Source: SZUA-365 sp049663345
GTDB lineage: Bacteria > Bacteroidota > Ignavibacteria > SZUA-365
DNA: 64,000 nucleotides
Reading direction: 5' to 3'
NCBI GenBank assembly: GCA_049663345.1
Contig: JBATDG010000035.1
Span: 4,744 to 68,743 of the forward strand
Below, piece by piece: positions 52,109 through 61,080 of the stretch. A program made the position numbers and the translations under genes. The stretch's first letter is position 1, and each line of letters starts with the position of its first letter. The notes under the pieces are model-generated. The model worked only from the letters and a program-made list of their open reading frames with translations. It was not told the DNA's origin and made no database searches.

Positions 52109-52872
52109 GCGGAGTACAGCTCCTGAAATCCTTGACGCATGGTATGAAGTGCGATTTGTCCTTCACGGCAAACAGCATAGGTGAAGTATGAGAGCCAGTC
52201 CCCGAGGTTTATGTACACTCCGGTATCTATCGTTTCCTGGCGCGGGAGATGTCTGTGGCCCATGATGACGATGTCGCATCCGCTGGCAATGCGGCGTTTA
52301 GCTTCCAACAGCATACCATCCGATTCGCCGAAATCCCGGGCGCTGGTGTAGCCGCGGCTGCCGTGAGAAAAGCGTCGCGCGATGGCAAAGCCGAGATCGG
52401 GGTGAAGCAGGCGGTAGAGACGTTGCGAGAGAGGCGAGCGAAGCAAGCGTTTTAGGAGGCGGTAGCCGTTGTCCTTGCTGGCAAGTCCGTCGCCGTGAAA
52501 CAAATAGAATCGGCGTCCTTGTGCAGAAAACTCCAGATCATCACGTACGACCGCAATGTCGAGATCGCTTGAAAAAAAATTGCCGATGGCGAAATCGTGA
52601 TTCCCGGCGAGATAGATAACCGTGCGGCCATCCCGGCGGAGGTCTTCGAGCGCCTGATAGAGTCGATGGTAGCCGCGGGGCACTACGGACTGGTACTCGT
52701 ACCAGAAATCAAATAAATCTCCAATGATATAGAGGTCGCCCTGTTCCCTGCGGATATCCGCCAGCAGCGAGAGCAGCAGGCCTAGCCGATGACTCTCGGA
52801 TTCCTTGCTGCCGAAGCCGAGATGGACATCGGAGATGAAGTAGATGGGTGGTATGGTGCTGATGGCAGGCAT
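52105..52872 (-). CDS. lpxH: UDP-2,3-diacylglucosamine diphosphatase (LpxH family)
   Basis: 255 residues from the ATG at 52870-52872; a TTG nine bases earlier is the alternative. Calcineurin-like phosphoesterase with the full metal set: SDVHLGFG, GDLFDFWYEY, LAGNHDFAIGN, LFHGDGL, GHRHLP and the closing NLGDWLSYFTY. LpxH hydrolyses UDP-2,3-diacylglucosamine to lipid X in lipid A synthesis. It is translationally coupled to the PBP gene, linking lipid A and peptidoglycan synthesis. Confidence 0.93.
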   Translation of the reverse strand: MPAISTIPPIYFISDVHLGFGSKESESHRLGLLLSLLADIRREQGDLYIIGDLFDFWYEYQSVVPRGYHRLYQALEDLRRDGRTVIYLAGNHDFAIGNFFSSDLDIAVVRDDLEFSAQGRRFYLFHGDGLASKDNGYRLLKRLLRSPLSQRLYRLLHPDLGFAIARRFSHGSRGYTSARDFGESDGMLLEAKRRIASGCDIVIMGHRHLPRQETIDTGVYINLGDWLSYFTYAVCREGQIALHTMRQGFQELYSA

Positions 52873-52881
52873 ATCATTCAA

Positions 52882-53211
52882 AGATGCCGAACCCCCGCTG
52901 GAATTGCAAGCCGAAATGCCGCGAATGGAAGTTCCCGGACTTCAGAATCTTTTTCCCGAAATCTATTGACATTGTGGCGGGAGGGTGCTATTCTTCAACC
53001 GTTTCATTTTCCTGCCAAAGGAGATTCAGGGAAGATATCCGTCATCTTCACGAACTGGATTGAGCGACTGGCCGGGCGTATTGCGATGGTCTTCTGTTGC
53101 TTGACTTTCCTTCAGGTAAGTCGTAGTTTACTCCTTAATAAAGAGAATCTCATTTTTCGAATATTTGCAACATCATCCTATTCATCATTCATAACCCCAT
53201 CGGAGGAATCA
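52882..53211 (+). promoter_or_regulatory. intergenic region with two tandem promoter candidates for the P-domain gene
   Basis: Distal: TTGACA (52966-52971), 17 bp, TATTCT (52989-52994). Proximal: TTGACT (53101-53106), 17 bp, TAGTTT (53124-53129). The predicted leaders are about 210 and 75 nt. The bases before the start codon (ATTCATAACC then CGGAGGAA) resemble those before the DUF4397 gene at 13132. No small gene is convincing in this stretch. Confidence 0.6.
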
Positions 53212-55896
53212 ATGAAAGTTGTTAGGCTTTCCGTAGCGTTGGTGGCGCTTGCGTTCCTGTGTTCACTTACTGCAAATGCGCAGTTGAACCGGGAATTCGA
53301 GTACTTCACATCCCCTAACGCTCCGATCGTCGATTTCAGTACGACCTCGAATTCGATCACCGTTCCCGACAATTTCAAGATCAGCACGTTGTCCGTTCTT
53401 GTGGACATCGACCATCCGGCAGCATCCGATCTGACGATCACGCTGTCCGGGCCGACTGGAAATTACACGCTTTCTACGCAGAACGGCGTCTTCGGCGCGA
53501 ATTACGAGAACACTATCTTTGACAGCAACCCCGGTATTGCGATTCCTGGCGTCGCCATTAATGCAGCGACGAACGTGACCGCATATTTCCGTGGTGTGTA
53601 CACTCCCGAATCCGCTTTGCCGACCTCGGGCAATCCGATGGGAACCTGGACTCTCAGCGTCCTGGATAACAACGTTGCCGATCAGGGAACGCTTGTTCGC
53701 TGGGGCCTCATTTTCAATCGTTACGACAATTATCGTGACATCCGTTGGGGTGTCGATCTGAACTTTTTGGGTGTGACCACGCTTAATACTTTCGGATTCA
53801 CAGACGACGTGACACTTATCCCGCCGTACACAGTGCTCGGCTACCGCCCGATGAACAATCAGGCGCCGGCATATGCACTGTTCCAGCTTAGCCAGACTCC
53901 GGGCGTTGCCAATCTGACGATTGATCAGAAATATCCCGGTGGTGCGACCACCCCTCTGTTTGACGCAGATATCAGCGTCCCCGCTGAAAACGTCTACAGC
54001 GGCATGATTTCGGGCAACCTGAATAATACAAAGGGAATGCACGAAGTAACGCTTGATTTCCTCATGCGCGGCGACCTTTGGATGTCTCGTCCCGACAATA
54101 CCAAGAAAGTCATGCTTGACGTGACTGCCGGATCGCTTGCATATGACAACGGCATGGTGGCGAACACCCTGTATCCGAGTCTCAACGAATGCGATGCAAA
54201 CGTGTACTGGCTCTCTGCTCCGCAGACGATCACCAGTGTCGATATCTGGCAGAGCAGCGTTGTGGAACTCGAGCCGGTTTCCTCCTCTTCCCGCATGAGC
54301 ATCAATGTGTGGGACGCCAGCTCCAAAGCCCTCATGGCGACTACGGGTCTGAACGTGTTCCCGCCGCAGGGTGACAAATGGGTTTCCTATCCTTTCTCGC
54401 CGCCTGTTACTCTTCCGGCTGGTCAGTACCTCATCGGTACCTGTCTCGATGCCATCGACGGCGCCTCTTTTGGCCCCGGCATCGGTATGGATGAGACCGG
54501 TAGTACATTTGAGCCTGCAGGCTTCCTCAGCAAATATGCTGGCTTCAATCTCCAGCAGTTCTCCTTTGACGGCGGCACTAACTGGTTCGAGGATATCTTC
54601 CGCGTGTTCAACACCAAGATGATCCGTCCGAACTTCGTGCAGCAGTCTGATGTTGGCGTTATCGCCATCAACCAGACCAATGGTTTTGGCGGCCTTCAGG
54701 TTTCCGTTACCTTTGGAGCCTATGCTCACTTCAATTATCTCCCGAATCAGATTACCTTCGGTAAGGTTACCGTGATCAACAACGTCACCAACGCTATCGT
54801 TGGATACCAGGAAAAGCGCGTCTTTTTGACCGCTGCTCCGTTTGTTGACACGCAGCTCTTCACCTTCCCGGCGCTGACCAGCGGCAACTACACCATCACG
54901 GCAGAGATTGTGCGTCCGGACGATGAGAACCTCATCAACAACGCATACTCCCGTACCGTCGTGATTCCGTTTGCTCCGATGACCGTTTACTACAACGGCT
55001 CAATCGCATCAACGCTTCGCGATCAGATCAGCTCCAGCTACGCACAGCAGGGCATCGCTCTCGAGTTCGTCGACCGTTCGGTCAACGACGTGACCTTTGC
55101 CGGCGAAAAAGTGTTGTGGATCGGCGACCTGAGCAAGGCGCAGGCACAGCAGGCCCGTGAATTTGCCCTTGAGGGTGGAGATTTTGCAGTGCTGCCGACA
55201 GGCAAGAGCACCACGAATCCGCTGACTGACCTGTTTACTCAGGTTGCCAGTGCGAAGGAAATCGATGCGATGAACCGCGTGCTCGTCGCTCCGGCTGATG
55301 TCAAGTTGCCCGGAACGGCCAACAGCTACATGGTTCAGGCTATGTCTGATCCCACAAACGCACAGACCATGTTTGGAAAGGGCGATGCCAACACTGACAT
55401 CGTGTCCAGCTTCTTCACATGGGTCAAGAACAGCAAGCCCGCACCGACCGTGTCGCGTAACCCGCTCACCGCGGTTATCGTCAGCGGTAATGACGAAGTG
55501 CGTGCATCTGCCGAGCGTATTGGTGACCTTAGCGTCGTCAAGCTTCTCGTCAAGGATGCCCGTCCGGCCGACCGTCGTATCAACGACATCGCAGACGCCA
55601 GCAGCTTCGAAATTACGCAGAACTACCCCAACCCGTTCAACCCGACCACGAACATTGCATTCAACGTTCCCGCCGACGCCAACGTCAGTGTGCGCGTGTA
55701 TGACATGCTCGGCCGCGAAATCGCGACCCTCGTTAACGGTTACTTCAACTCTGGCAAATACATCACGACCTGGGATGCCAATAATAACCTCGGTCAGACC
55801 GTTTCCAGCGGCCTTTACATCTACCGCATGGAAGCTCAGCCGGTTGACGGCTCGGCTGCCTTCGTTGGTGTGAAGAAGATGGTGCTTACCCGCTAA
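53212..55896 (+). CDS. secreted P-domain (proprotein convertase-like) protein with T9SS sorting domain
   Basis: 894 residues from the ATG with CGGAGGAA upstream. The signal peptide ends at ANAQ. Residues about 35-175 are a P/Homo B domain (ISTLSVLVDIDHPAASDLTITLSGPTG, NPMGTWTLSVLDNNVADQGTLVRWGL). The ~600 following residues are beta-rich, with a jelly-roll-like stretch (ITSVDIWQSSVVELEP, YLIGTCLDAIDG); I recognise no enzyme domain. The C-terminus is a textbook T9SS type A domain: NYPNPFNPTTNIAFNVP, VSVRVYDMLGREIATLV, SGLYIYRMEA. P-domains usually flank a subtilisin-type protease, which is absent here. Two promoters and a very strong terminator suggest high expression. Confidence 0.87.
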   Translation: MKVVRLSVALVALAFLCSLTANAQLNREFEYFTSPNAPIVDFSTTSNSITVPDNFKISTLSVLVDIDHPAASDLTITLSGPTGNYTLSTQNGVFGANYENTIFDSNPGIAIPGVAINAATNVTAYFRGVYTPESALPTSGNPMGTWTLSVLDNNVADQGTLVRWGLIFNRYDNYRDIRWGVDLNFLGVTTLNTFGFTDDVTLIPPYTVLGYRPMNNQAPAYALFQLSQTPGVANLTIDQKYPGGATTPLFDADISVPAENVYSGMISGNLNNTKGMHEVTLDFLMRGDLWMSRPDNTKKVMLDVTAGSLAYDNGMVANTLYPSLNECDANVYWLSAPQTITSVDIWQSSVVELEPVSSSSRMSINVWDASSKALMATTGLNVFPPQGDKWVSYPFSPPVTLPAGQYLIGTCLDAIDGASFGPGIGMDETGSTFEPAGFLSKYAGFNLQQFSFDGGTNWFEDIFRVFNTKMIRPNFVQQSDVGVIAINQTNGFGGLQVSVTFGAYAHFNYLPNQITFGKVTVINNVTNAIVGYQEKRVFLTAAPFVDTQLFTFPALTSGNYTITAEIVRPDDENLINNAYSRTVVIPFAPMTVYYNGSIASTLRDQISSSYAQQGIALEFVDRSVNDVTFAGEKVLWIGDLSKAQAQQAREFALEGGDFAVLPTGKSTTNPLTDLFTQVASAKEIDAMNRVLVAPADVKLPGTANSYMVQAMSDPTNAQTMFGKGDANTDIVSSFFTWVKNSKPAPTVSRNPLTAVIVSGNDEVRASAERIGDLSVVKLLVKDARPADRRINDIADASSFEITQNYPNPFNPTTNIAFNVPADANVSVRVYDMLGREIATLVNGYFNSGKYITTWDANNNLGQTVSSGLYIYRMEAQPVDGSAAFVGVKKMVLTR

Positions 55897-55917
55897 TCGC
55901 GCGGTAACAGTTTAAAA

Positions 55918-55954
55918 CGAAAACGGCCCCGGATTCCGGGGCCGTTTTCGTTTT
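55918..55954 (+). terminator. strong intrinsic terminator of the P-domain gene
   Basis: A 15-bp perfect stem, CGAAAACGGCCCCGG (55918-55932) with CCGGGGCCGTTTTCG (55936-55950), ATT loop, then TTTT. It begins 22 bp after the stop. Confidence 0.95.
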
Positions 55955-56075
55955 AAGAGAGAGGAGGGCCGAGGGCCTGCTCGCGTAGTTGGAAAATTGG
56001 AGAATTGGAGAGGTGGAGCATTCGAGCAGCTGGGAACGGCGCGCCCCAGCGCGCCTCTTTCGAGCATTGGAGCAT
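55955..56075. repeat. degenerate short repeats (ATTGGAG type) and GC hairpin
   Basis: The stretch contains AATTGGAG, GAATTGGAG, GGTGGAGCATTCGAGC, TTTCGAGCATTGGAGCAT and a self-complementary GGCGCGC-CCCA-GCGCGCC hairpin near 56039-56056. These look like decayed tandem copies of a GAGCATTGGAG-like unit. The 55897-56234 gap holds no credible gene. Confidence 0.5.
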
Positions 56076-56120
56076 AAAAAAATTCGCCTCCCCTTGTTGG
56101 CACGCTAGGGAGGCGAATTT
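56076..56120 (-). terminator. intrinsic terminator facing the small secreted protein gene
   Basis: AAATTCGCCTCCC (56080-56092) and GGGAGGCGAATTT (56108-56120) form a 13-bp stem with a 15-base loop. On the minus strand a T-run follows (complement of the A-run at 56076-56082). It lies about 115 bp past the stop of the gene at 56235. Confidence 0.8.
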
Positions 56121-56234
56121 GTTGCACGGAGGTATTATGCTTGTGAACGCTGATAGGCGGTGTGCGCTACGTTCTGAAAGGTGCTACGCTTGTATGGTCT
56201 TGTATCAGGGTGTCTTTGCTGGTTAAGGCCAGGG

Positions 56235-56645
56235 TTATTTGCTTATTGGGGAGGATTGCAGGAGATCGATTACTGAGGAAAGAGAAGGGGAAGTGGGTTC
56301 GCTGCCGCGGTCGTTAGTTTCATAACGGATGGCGCTGCGCGCTGCGACGACCTGCATCGTTTTGCCGCCTTCAGTCACTAAAAGGTAGAGACCCTGATCG
56401 CCTCGTGCGTCGAGTACGGCAACTGCGTTGCTGCGGGTGTCGACAAAACGGATAACGCCGTCCTGTATGATGGAGTCGAACTGAAGATTGTAATCTGCAA
56501 GGGTCACTTGATGGTCGCTGATGCGGATGGTCCCGTCGTTGGTAGCGCAGACCATTGTCGTTGCTGTGGTATTGGGTCCCTGAGCAAACGCCAGTCCCGC
56601 CACTAGCGGCAGGAACATGAGTGATGAGACGGCTTTCTTGAACAT
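56235..56645 (-). CDS. small secreted hypothetical protein
   Basis: 136 residues with GAAGGAGT before the ATG. The signal peptide (MFKKAVSSLMFLPLVAGLAFAQ) is clear. The mature 115 residues contain a beta-rich middle (GTIRISDHQVTLADYNLQFDS, VIRFVDTRSNAVAVLDARGD, GLYLLVTEGG) and a polar tail. No family recognised. Monocistronic by its flanking gaps and terminator. Confidence 0.7.
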   Translation of the reverse strand: MFKKAVSSLMFLPLVAGLAFAQGPNTTATTMVCATNDGTIRISDHQVTLADYNLQFDSIIQDGVIRFVDTRSNAVAVLDARGDQGLYLLVTEGGKTMQVVAARSAIRYETNDRGSEPTSPSLSSVIDLLQSSPISK

Positions 56646-56840
56646 GGCACTACTCCTTCTCTATTAAGTACCCGTGTTGGCTGTTATTTTTTTGCCAGCG
56701 GGCACGATTTGATTTCCTCAAATCATATATGGGAATACCATGCCAAAAAAGTTTATGGGCCCTATCCGACAAATGGGCAGGGGATTTTTTCATCCCTGTG
56801 AAAAAATCGAACGAAACGTGAATCAGCTTCACAACCCTGA

Positions 56841-56877
56841 TAAAAATCCCCTCTGACCGAGAGGGTGAGAGGGGATT
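56841..56877 (-). terminator. intrinsic terminator of the M16-like gene
   Basis: AATCCCCTCT (56845-56854) pairs with AGAGGGGATT (56868-56877); on the minus strand a run of five T follows. It is 43 bp past the stop of the gene at 56921. The rest of 56646-56840 shows no convincing gene; a 60-residue frame there lacks support. Confidence 0.85.
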
Positions 56878-56920
56878 GGCAGAATCTTATATGAAGATGG
56901 AGCGGACTGCGACTGGCGAA

Positions 56921-58282
56921 TTACTCTACCGAAACAGCGAAATCGGCTTTCCCGATCGGAACGACGCTTACAACCAGTTGATTGCCGATTGTGAGATATT
57001 TGGAAACAACGCTGCGGAAGGAAGCTGAATTCGCTTGCTGCTGATTTTGAAGCAGCGCGAAACTGTAGAGAGGTGAATCAGCGTAAAGATTCCCCAAATT
57101 CATGATATCGCAAAGTCCGCCAAATCCGTAATAAGTCTCAATGGAAGTGAAGAACTCCATGGCAGATTGATTCCGTGCAGTGGTCAGTTCATCCTCAGTC
57201 GCACCATCCGCACTGATCGCTTCGAGAACTCGCATCACCTGGCTGAAAACAGTTGTCAGCCGGGTCTCCAGCTTGCAGTTGACGGTGATCCAGAATGTAC
57301 CGGTCAGTTCGTTGGATGTCTGCGCTACTTCGACGGAGTGAACCATCGGATTAACCTTTACAAGGTTGGAGTAGAGGAGCGCGTTTTCCGAGCCGTTGAG
57401 AATCTTCGCCATGAGTTTGAGAACGGGTTCATCAGGATGACCGGCACGTACAGTGGGGAAAATAATGTGAAGCTGGTTGTAAGAGACGCGATCTTCGATA
57501 ACGAATGCACCTTGTCCGATCGGTGTAAAGCCGTTTGGAATATTGCTCCAGCCCGCGGGCTGACCGGCCGCTACACCTGCAAAATATTTATCAAGGAACT
57601 TCCGCGCCTGCGCAGGATCGAAATTGCCGCCGATCGTGAGATAAGCGTTTGACGGGACATGATATCGGTCGCTGAAACTCTTTACGTCATTAAAGCTGAT
57701 GCTGTCGACGGTGGTGGATTCTCCTATGGTCGTATGCCTGTATGGATGGCCATCGGAGTAGAGTTCGTTGTAAATTTGCTGCGTCAGTGTCCCGAGAGGC
57801 TGCTTCCCGCGCCGGTCATGCTCTTTTTTCAGATTTTCAATCATGCCGGTGAAACGCTCATTACTAAAGGCCTTGGCGGAATTCTCCATGCGATCCGCTT
57901 CGATCATTACGGCCTTATCCAGCATTTGCATCGGAAAGACGGAGGCAATACCTACCCAGTCTACAGTTGTGAGAGCAGAGATGGAGACATGGTCTTCGTT
58001 GCGGAGACGCAGCAGCTCTTCGCGGGGTACCTTCTTCGTCCCCAGCAGCAGCATCTCGCCGGCGATATTCGCAAGTCCCGTGCGTCCATCAGGATCCAAT
58101 GCGGATCCCGCGTGATAGGCCATGTTGAGCGACACAAGAGCGAGCGAGGTGTCGCGGTGCAGCACAACAGTGAGTCCGTTGCGGAGTGTGAATTTTTCAA
58201 ATTTCGGCTGATAATCCTGCGCGGCGGAAAATGCGGCACAGAACGTAAGCATAACGAGGGTGAATGCGATGCGTGTTTTCAT
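56921..58282 (-). CDS. M16 peptidase-fold protein lacking the zinc site
   Basis: 453 residues from the ATG at 58280-58282, giving signal peptide MKTRIAFTLVMLTFCAAFSA; the longer frame crosses the divergent TPP riboswitch and is rejected. It shows the M16 N-domain (FTLRNGLTVVLHRDTSLALVSLNMAYHAGSALDP, GRTGLANIAGEMLLLGT) and C-domain (YHVPSNAYLTIGGNFDPAQA, HIIFPTVRAGHPDEPVLKLMAKILNG). In active M16 proteases the segment reads AHFLEHM; here it is ANIAGEM, so two zinc ligands and their spacing are lost. Known M16 pairs combine one catalytic and one such inactive subunit, but no catalytic partner is adjacent. A periplasmic chaperone- or partner-type role is likely. Confidence 0.85.
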   Translation of the reverse strand: MKTRIAFTLVMLTFCAAFSAAQDYQPKFEKFTLRNGLTVVLHRDTSLALVSLNMAYHAGSALDPDGRTGLANIAGEMLLLGTKKVPREELLRLRNEDHVSISALTTVDWVGIASVFPMQMLDKAVMIEADRMENSAKAFSNERFTGMIENLKKEHDRRGKQPLGTLTQQIYNELYSDGHPYRHTTIGESTTVDSISFNDVKSFSDRYHVPSNAYLTIGGNFDPAQARKFLDKYFAGVAAGQPAGWSNIPNGFTPIGQGAFVIEDRVSYNQLHIIFPTVRAGHPDEPVLKLMAKILNGSENALLYSNLVKVNPMVHSVEVAQTSNELTGTFWITVNCKLETRLTTVFSQVMRVLEAISADGATEDELTTARNQSAMEFFTSIETYYGFGGLCDIMNLGNLYADSPLYSFALLQNQQQANSASFRSVVSKYLTIGNQLVVSVVPIGKADFAVSVE

Positions 58283-58347
58283 TCTCTCAAAATACCCCGC
58301 CTGCGCTATTCCGCGCAATGGACGTGAAAAGGGATAGCGCAAATTTC

Positions 58348-58376
58348 TTGATTTCCGCAATCGACCTGCGTAACTT
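58348..58376 (+). promoter_or_regulatory. putative promoter of the TPP-riboswitch operon
   Basis: TTGATT (58348-58353), 17 bp, TAACTT (58371-58376). The predicted start is around 58383, immediately before the conserved riboswitch core. Confidence 0.55.
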
Positions 58377-58379
58377 GGG

Positions 58380-58469
58380 GGCATCTCGGGGTGCTGCCAG
58401 AAAATCCGGCAGCTGAGAACACACCCGTCGAACCTGACCCGGATAATGCCGGCGTAGGGAAGGAAGTTC
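58380..58469 (+). promoter_or_regulatory. TPP riboswitch (THI element) aptamer
   Basis: All conserved blocks are present in order: GGGGTG (58388-58393), a CTGCC/GGCAG stem, CTGAGA (58413-58418), ACCTGA (58432-58437), CCGG/CCGG stem with GGATAAT, and GCGTAGGGAA (58452-58461). The aptamer senses thiamine pyrophosphate. Helix P1 is unclear: AACTT at 58372-58376 could pair with AAGTT at 58464-58468, but those upstream bases overlap the predicted -10. The gene controlled is a TonB-dependent receptor followed by thiamine pyrophosphokinase. Confidence 0.95.
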
Positions 58470-58477
58470 CTACACCG
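58450..58477 (+). promoter_or_regulatory. predicted antiterminator hairpin of the TPP riboswitch
   Basis: CGG-C-GTAGG-G-AA (58450-58461) can pair with TT-CCTAC-A-CCG (58467-58477), ten pairs with one mismatch and one bulge. It uses the 3' part of the aptamer and the left arm of the terminator, so it excludes both. This predicts transcription when TPP is scarce. Confidence 0.6.
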
Positions 58478-58513
58478 TTGTTCTGCACTTCGCAGGGTCA
58501 ACGGTATTTTTTT
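58474..58513 (+). terminator. riboswitch-controlled intrinsic terminator
   Basis: ACCGTTG (58474-58480) pairs with CAACGGT (58499-58505), with an inner CTGC/GCAG stem, followed by ATTTTTTT. It lies between the aptamer and the receptor start and should act as the TPP-dependent off state. Confidence 0.88.
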
Positions 58514-58572
58514 CCTCCTCTTCGAGCCGCGCAAGGGTCGAGTTCCAGAAACACTCATCTCAAGGAGTTTTT

Positions 58573-61068
58573 ATGAGAATGTTCTGGTTTCTCGCCCTGG
58601 CAGCGATTCCACTCCTCCAGGGCCTTCAAGCTCAAAGCGTAAGCGGCAGCGTGCGCGATGCTAAAACGGATCTGCCTCTCGGATCCGCCAACGTCATTCT
58701 AATTCCTTCGTCTTCGGCTGAAAGCAGGACGCCGCCGTCGGACCCCACAACGGGCGGAACCCGGCAGCTCGGGATCGCTGCCGACCGATCAGGCCATTTT
58801 TCTATTGAAGACGTTCCTGTCGGCGCATACACGCTGCGCGTGAGTTTCATCGGCTATCGCCGTTTTGAACAGGCGGTGTCCGTCGCAACTGACGATGTAT
58901 CGCTGAAGATACTTCTGCTCCCGGAAGCGATGCCCGGCCCTGAAATTGAAATATCGGCCATGAAGGCAACCGAACGATATTCTCCTGTCACATTTTCGAA
59001 CATCACCCGCGAAGATATCGTCAACGAATATTTCGTGCAGGATATCCCTGTCATGCTGTCGGATCTTCCCTCGGTGACCTTCTACTCCGAAAGCGGAAAC
59101 GGCATCGGATACAATTATCTGCGCATGCGGGGCTTCGATCAGCGGCGTCTGGCCGTCATGGTCAATGGCGTGCCGCAAAACGATCCCGAGGATCACAACG
59201 TGTACTGGATCGATCTGGTGGACCTGCTGGGAAATACAGAGGAGATTCAGGTGCAGCGCGGTGCAGGAAGTGCGTTCTATGGTCCCCCGGCTATCGGCGG
59301 CTCCATCAATATCGTCACAGGCGATTTCGCCAATAAAAAGGGCGTGACGATCAGCGCAGGAGCGGGGAGCTATAACACACAGAGGTACGCTTTCTCCGCA
59401 GGTTCGGGACTTGTCGACAACACCTACACACTGTATGCCCGCCTCTCCCAGGTCAGCACCGACGGCTACCGCGACGATTCCTACACCCACGCCAGTTCGT
59501 ATTATTTCGCAGCCACACGCTACGACGAGGCATTCACTACGCGCATCAATGCCTACGGCGGTCCGCTCGAGGATGGCCTAGTTTACTACGGCCTCCCGAA
59601 ATTCACCATCAAGGATCGCGACGAACGCCGCAAGAACTATAATTATTGGGAAGCAGAGAATGGCGCTTATACCTGGACCTCGCCGCGGCGGAAGCAGGAG
59701 CGGGAGCAGTTCAGTCAGCCGCATTTTGAAGTTTTGAATGAATGGAAAGCGAGCGAAAAGCTGACTTTCAACAGCGCCCTGTTTTATGTGCTCGGTCAGG
59801 GGTATTTCGATTACGATGGTACGGGGTGGACAGACGCCGCATACTACCGGCTCACGCCTGAATTCGGATTTGAGAATGCAGCTGATCCTGTGAATCCACT
59901 TATCCGTGCCTGGGTGGACAATCGGCAGGTCGGATGGCTTCCTCGCATCACCTTCGCTCATGACGCAGGGACGCTGACCGCGGGCCTGGAGCTGCGCCGC
60001 CATCGCAGCGAACATTGGGGACGCATAGAATGGGCAGAGCAGCTGCCAGCCGGCATCGATCCCGGCCGGCATTACTATGAGTACCGCGGAGGGAAGAACA
60101 TCGCAGCTGTGTACGTTCAGGAACAGTACGAGATTTCGGAACGACTCAATGTTATGGGCAACCTGCAATACGTATTCAACCGCTACATGATTTTCGATGA
60201 AAAATACGTTGGGACCGATTTCAGCACGGACTATCATTTTCTCAATCCGCGTATCGGCATCAACTACAATCTCAGCGACGCATGGAATTTCTACGGAAAC
60301 GTTTCCTACACGAATCGCGAGCCGCGGCTGAAGAATCTCTACGATGCCGCTGAATCGAGCGGCGGAGAAACCCCGCAATTCGAACTGACGGCGGGAGGCG
60401 GCTACGATTTTACACAACCTCTTGTGCGCCCTGAAAAGCTGCTGAACGTCGAGCTCGGAACGGGGTTTACAAGTGATAACTACCGTTTTCTCCTCAACGC
60501 CTTTGTGATGGATTTCACCGATGAGATCGTCAAGAGCGGAGGGATCGATCGCTTCGGTCAGCCGATCACCGGCAACGCCGAGCAGACAATGCATACAGGC
60601 CTGGAGCTCTCGGCGCGCTGGACTCCGCTGCGCAGCCTTCATATCGACGTCAATGGAATGTTTAGCCGCAGCCGTCTCGGAAAGTATATCGTCTACGAAA
60701 GCGACGCCGAAGGTAATTCCTCTCCTGTCGATCTCGGAGGCAATCGCATCGCTGGTTTCCCTGAGCAATTGGCCAATGTGAAGCTCACCTGGCAGCTGAG
60801 CGGATTGACCACGGTGCTCACATGGAAGTACGTCGGTGAACAGTATACCGACAACACCGAGCGCGATGATTTCAAGGTGGATCCCTACACTGTGCTCAAT
60901 GCGTCCGTGGGATTCCGCACGCCGCCGCTGCTTGGTCTCCGTTCGCTGGATCTTCGCCTGAGCGTCAACAACGTATTCGACCGGCTCTACGCGCAGAGCG
61001 GAGAAGGGGATCAGTTTTTTGTCGCCGCAGAACGCAATTTCTTTTTCGACATCGTATTCGGAATATAG
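58573..61068 (+). CDS. TonB-dependent outer-membrane receptor, probably for thiamine
   Basis: 831 residues with AAGGAG before the ATG. Signal peptide to LQAQ, then a carboxypeptidase-like domain (SVSGSVRDAKTDLPLGSANV, FSIEDVPVGAYTLRVSFIGYRRF). The plug follows (VTFSNITREDIVNEYFVQDIPVMLSDLPSV, YLRMRGFDQRRLAVMVNGVP, VQRGAGSAFYGPPAIGGSINI), and then a 22-strand-type barrel ending FFFDIVFGI. Control by a TPP riboswitch and co-transcription with thiamine pyrophosphokinase (12 bp gap) indicate that it imports thiamine or a thiamine derivative. TonB-linked thiamine receptors are known in Bacteroidota. The inner-membrane transporter is not in the operon. Confidence 0.92.
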   Translation: MRMFWFLALAAIPLLQGLQAQSVSGSVRDAKTDLPLGSANVILIPSSSAESRTPPSDPTTGGTRQLGIAADRSGHFSIEDVPVGAYTLRVSFIGYRRFEQAVSVATDDVSLKILLLPEAMPGPEIEISAMKATERYSPVTFSNITREDIVNEYFVQDIPVMLSDLPSVTFYSESGNGIGYNYLRMRGFDQRRLAVMVNGVPQNDPEDHNVYWIDLVDLLGNTEEIQVQRGAGSAFYGPPAIGGSINIVTGDFANKKGVTISAGAGSYNTQRYAFSAGSGLVDNTYTLYARLSQVSTDGYRDDSYTHASSYYFAATRYDEAFTTRINAYGGPLEDGLVYYGLPKFTIKDRDERRKNYNYWEAENGAYTWTSPRRKQEREQFSQPHFEVLNEWKASEKLTFNSALFYVLGQGYFDYDGTGWTDAAYYRLTPEFGFENAADPVNPLIRAWVDNRQVGWLPRITFAHDAGTLTAGLELRRHRSEHWGRIEWAEQLPAGIDPGRHYYEYRGGKNIAAVYVQEQYEISERLNVMGNLQYVFNRYMIFDEKYVGTDFSTDYHFLNPRIGINYNLSDAWNFYGNVSYTNREPRLKNLYDAAESSGGETPQFELTAGGGYDFTQPLVRPEKLLNVELGTGFTSDNYRFLLNAFVMDFTDEIVKSGGIDRFGQPITGNAEQTMHTGLELSARWTPLRSLHIDVNGMFSRSRLGKYIVYESDAEGNSSPVDLGGNRIAGFPEQLANVKLTWQLSGLTTVLTWKYVGEQYTDNTERDDFKVDPYTVLNASVGFRTPPLLGLRSLDLRLSVNNVFDRLYAQSGEGDQFFVAAERNFFFDIVFGI

Positions 61069-61080
61069 GCCGGAGGCCGC

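Noticed and set aside
52873..52902. Promoter of lpxH (TTGCAA-N17-CATCTT on the minus strand)
   Set aside because: It would place the start within a few bases of the ATG, leaving no leader or ribosome site; not convincing without mapping.
56650..56832. 60-residue minus-strand frame
   Set aside because: No ribosome site, no domain, and it sits in the leader of the small secreted protein gene.
58391..58576. 61-residue plus-strand frame inside the TPP riboswitch
   Set aside because: The sequence is explained by the conserved aptamer and terminator.
59578..60768. 396-residue minus-strand frame inside the thiamine receptor
   Set aside because: Shadow of the receptor's biased codons, no start signal.
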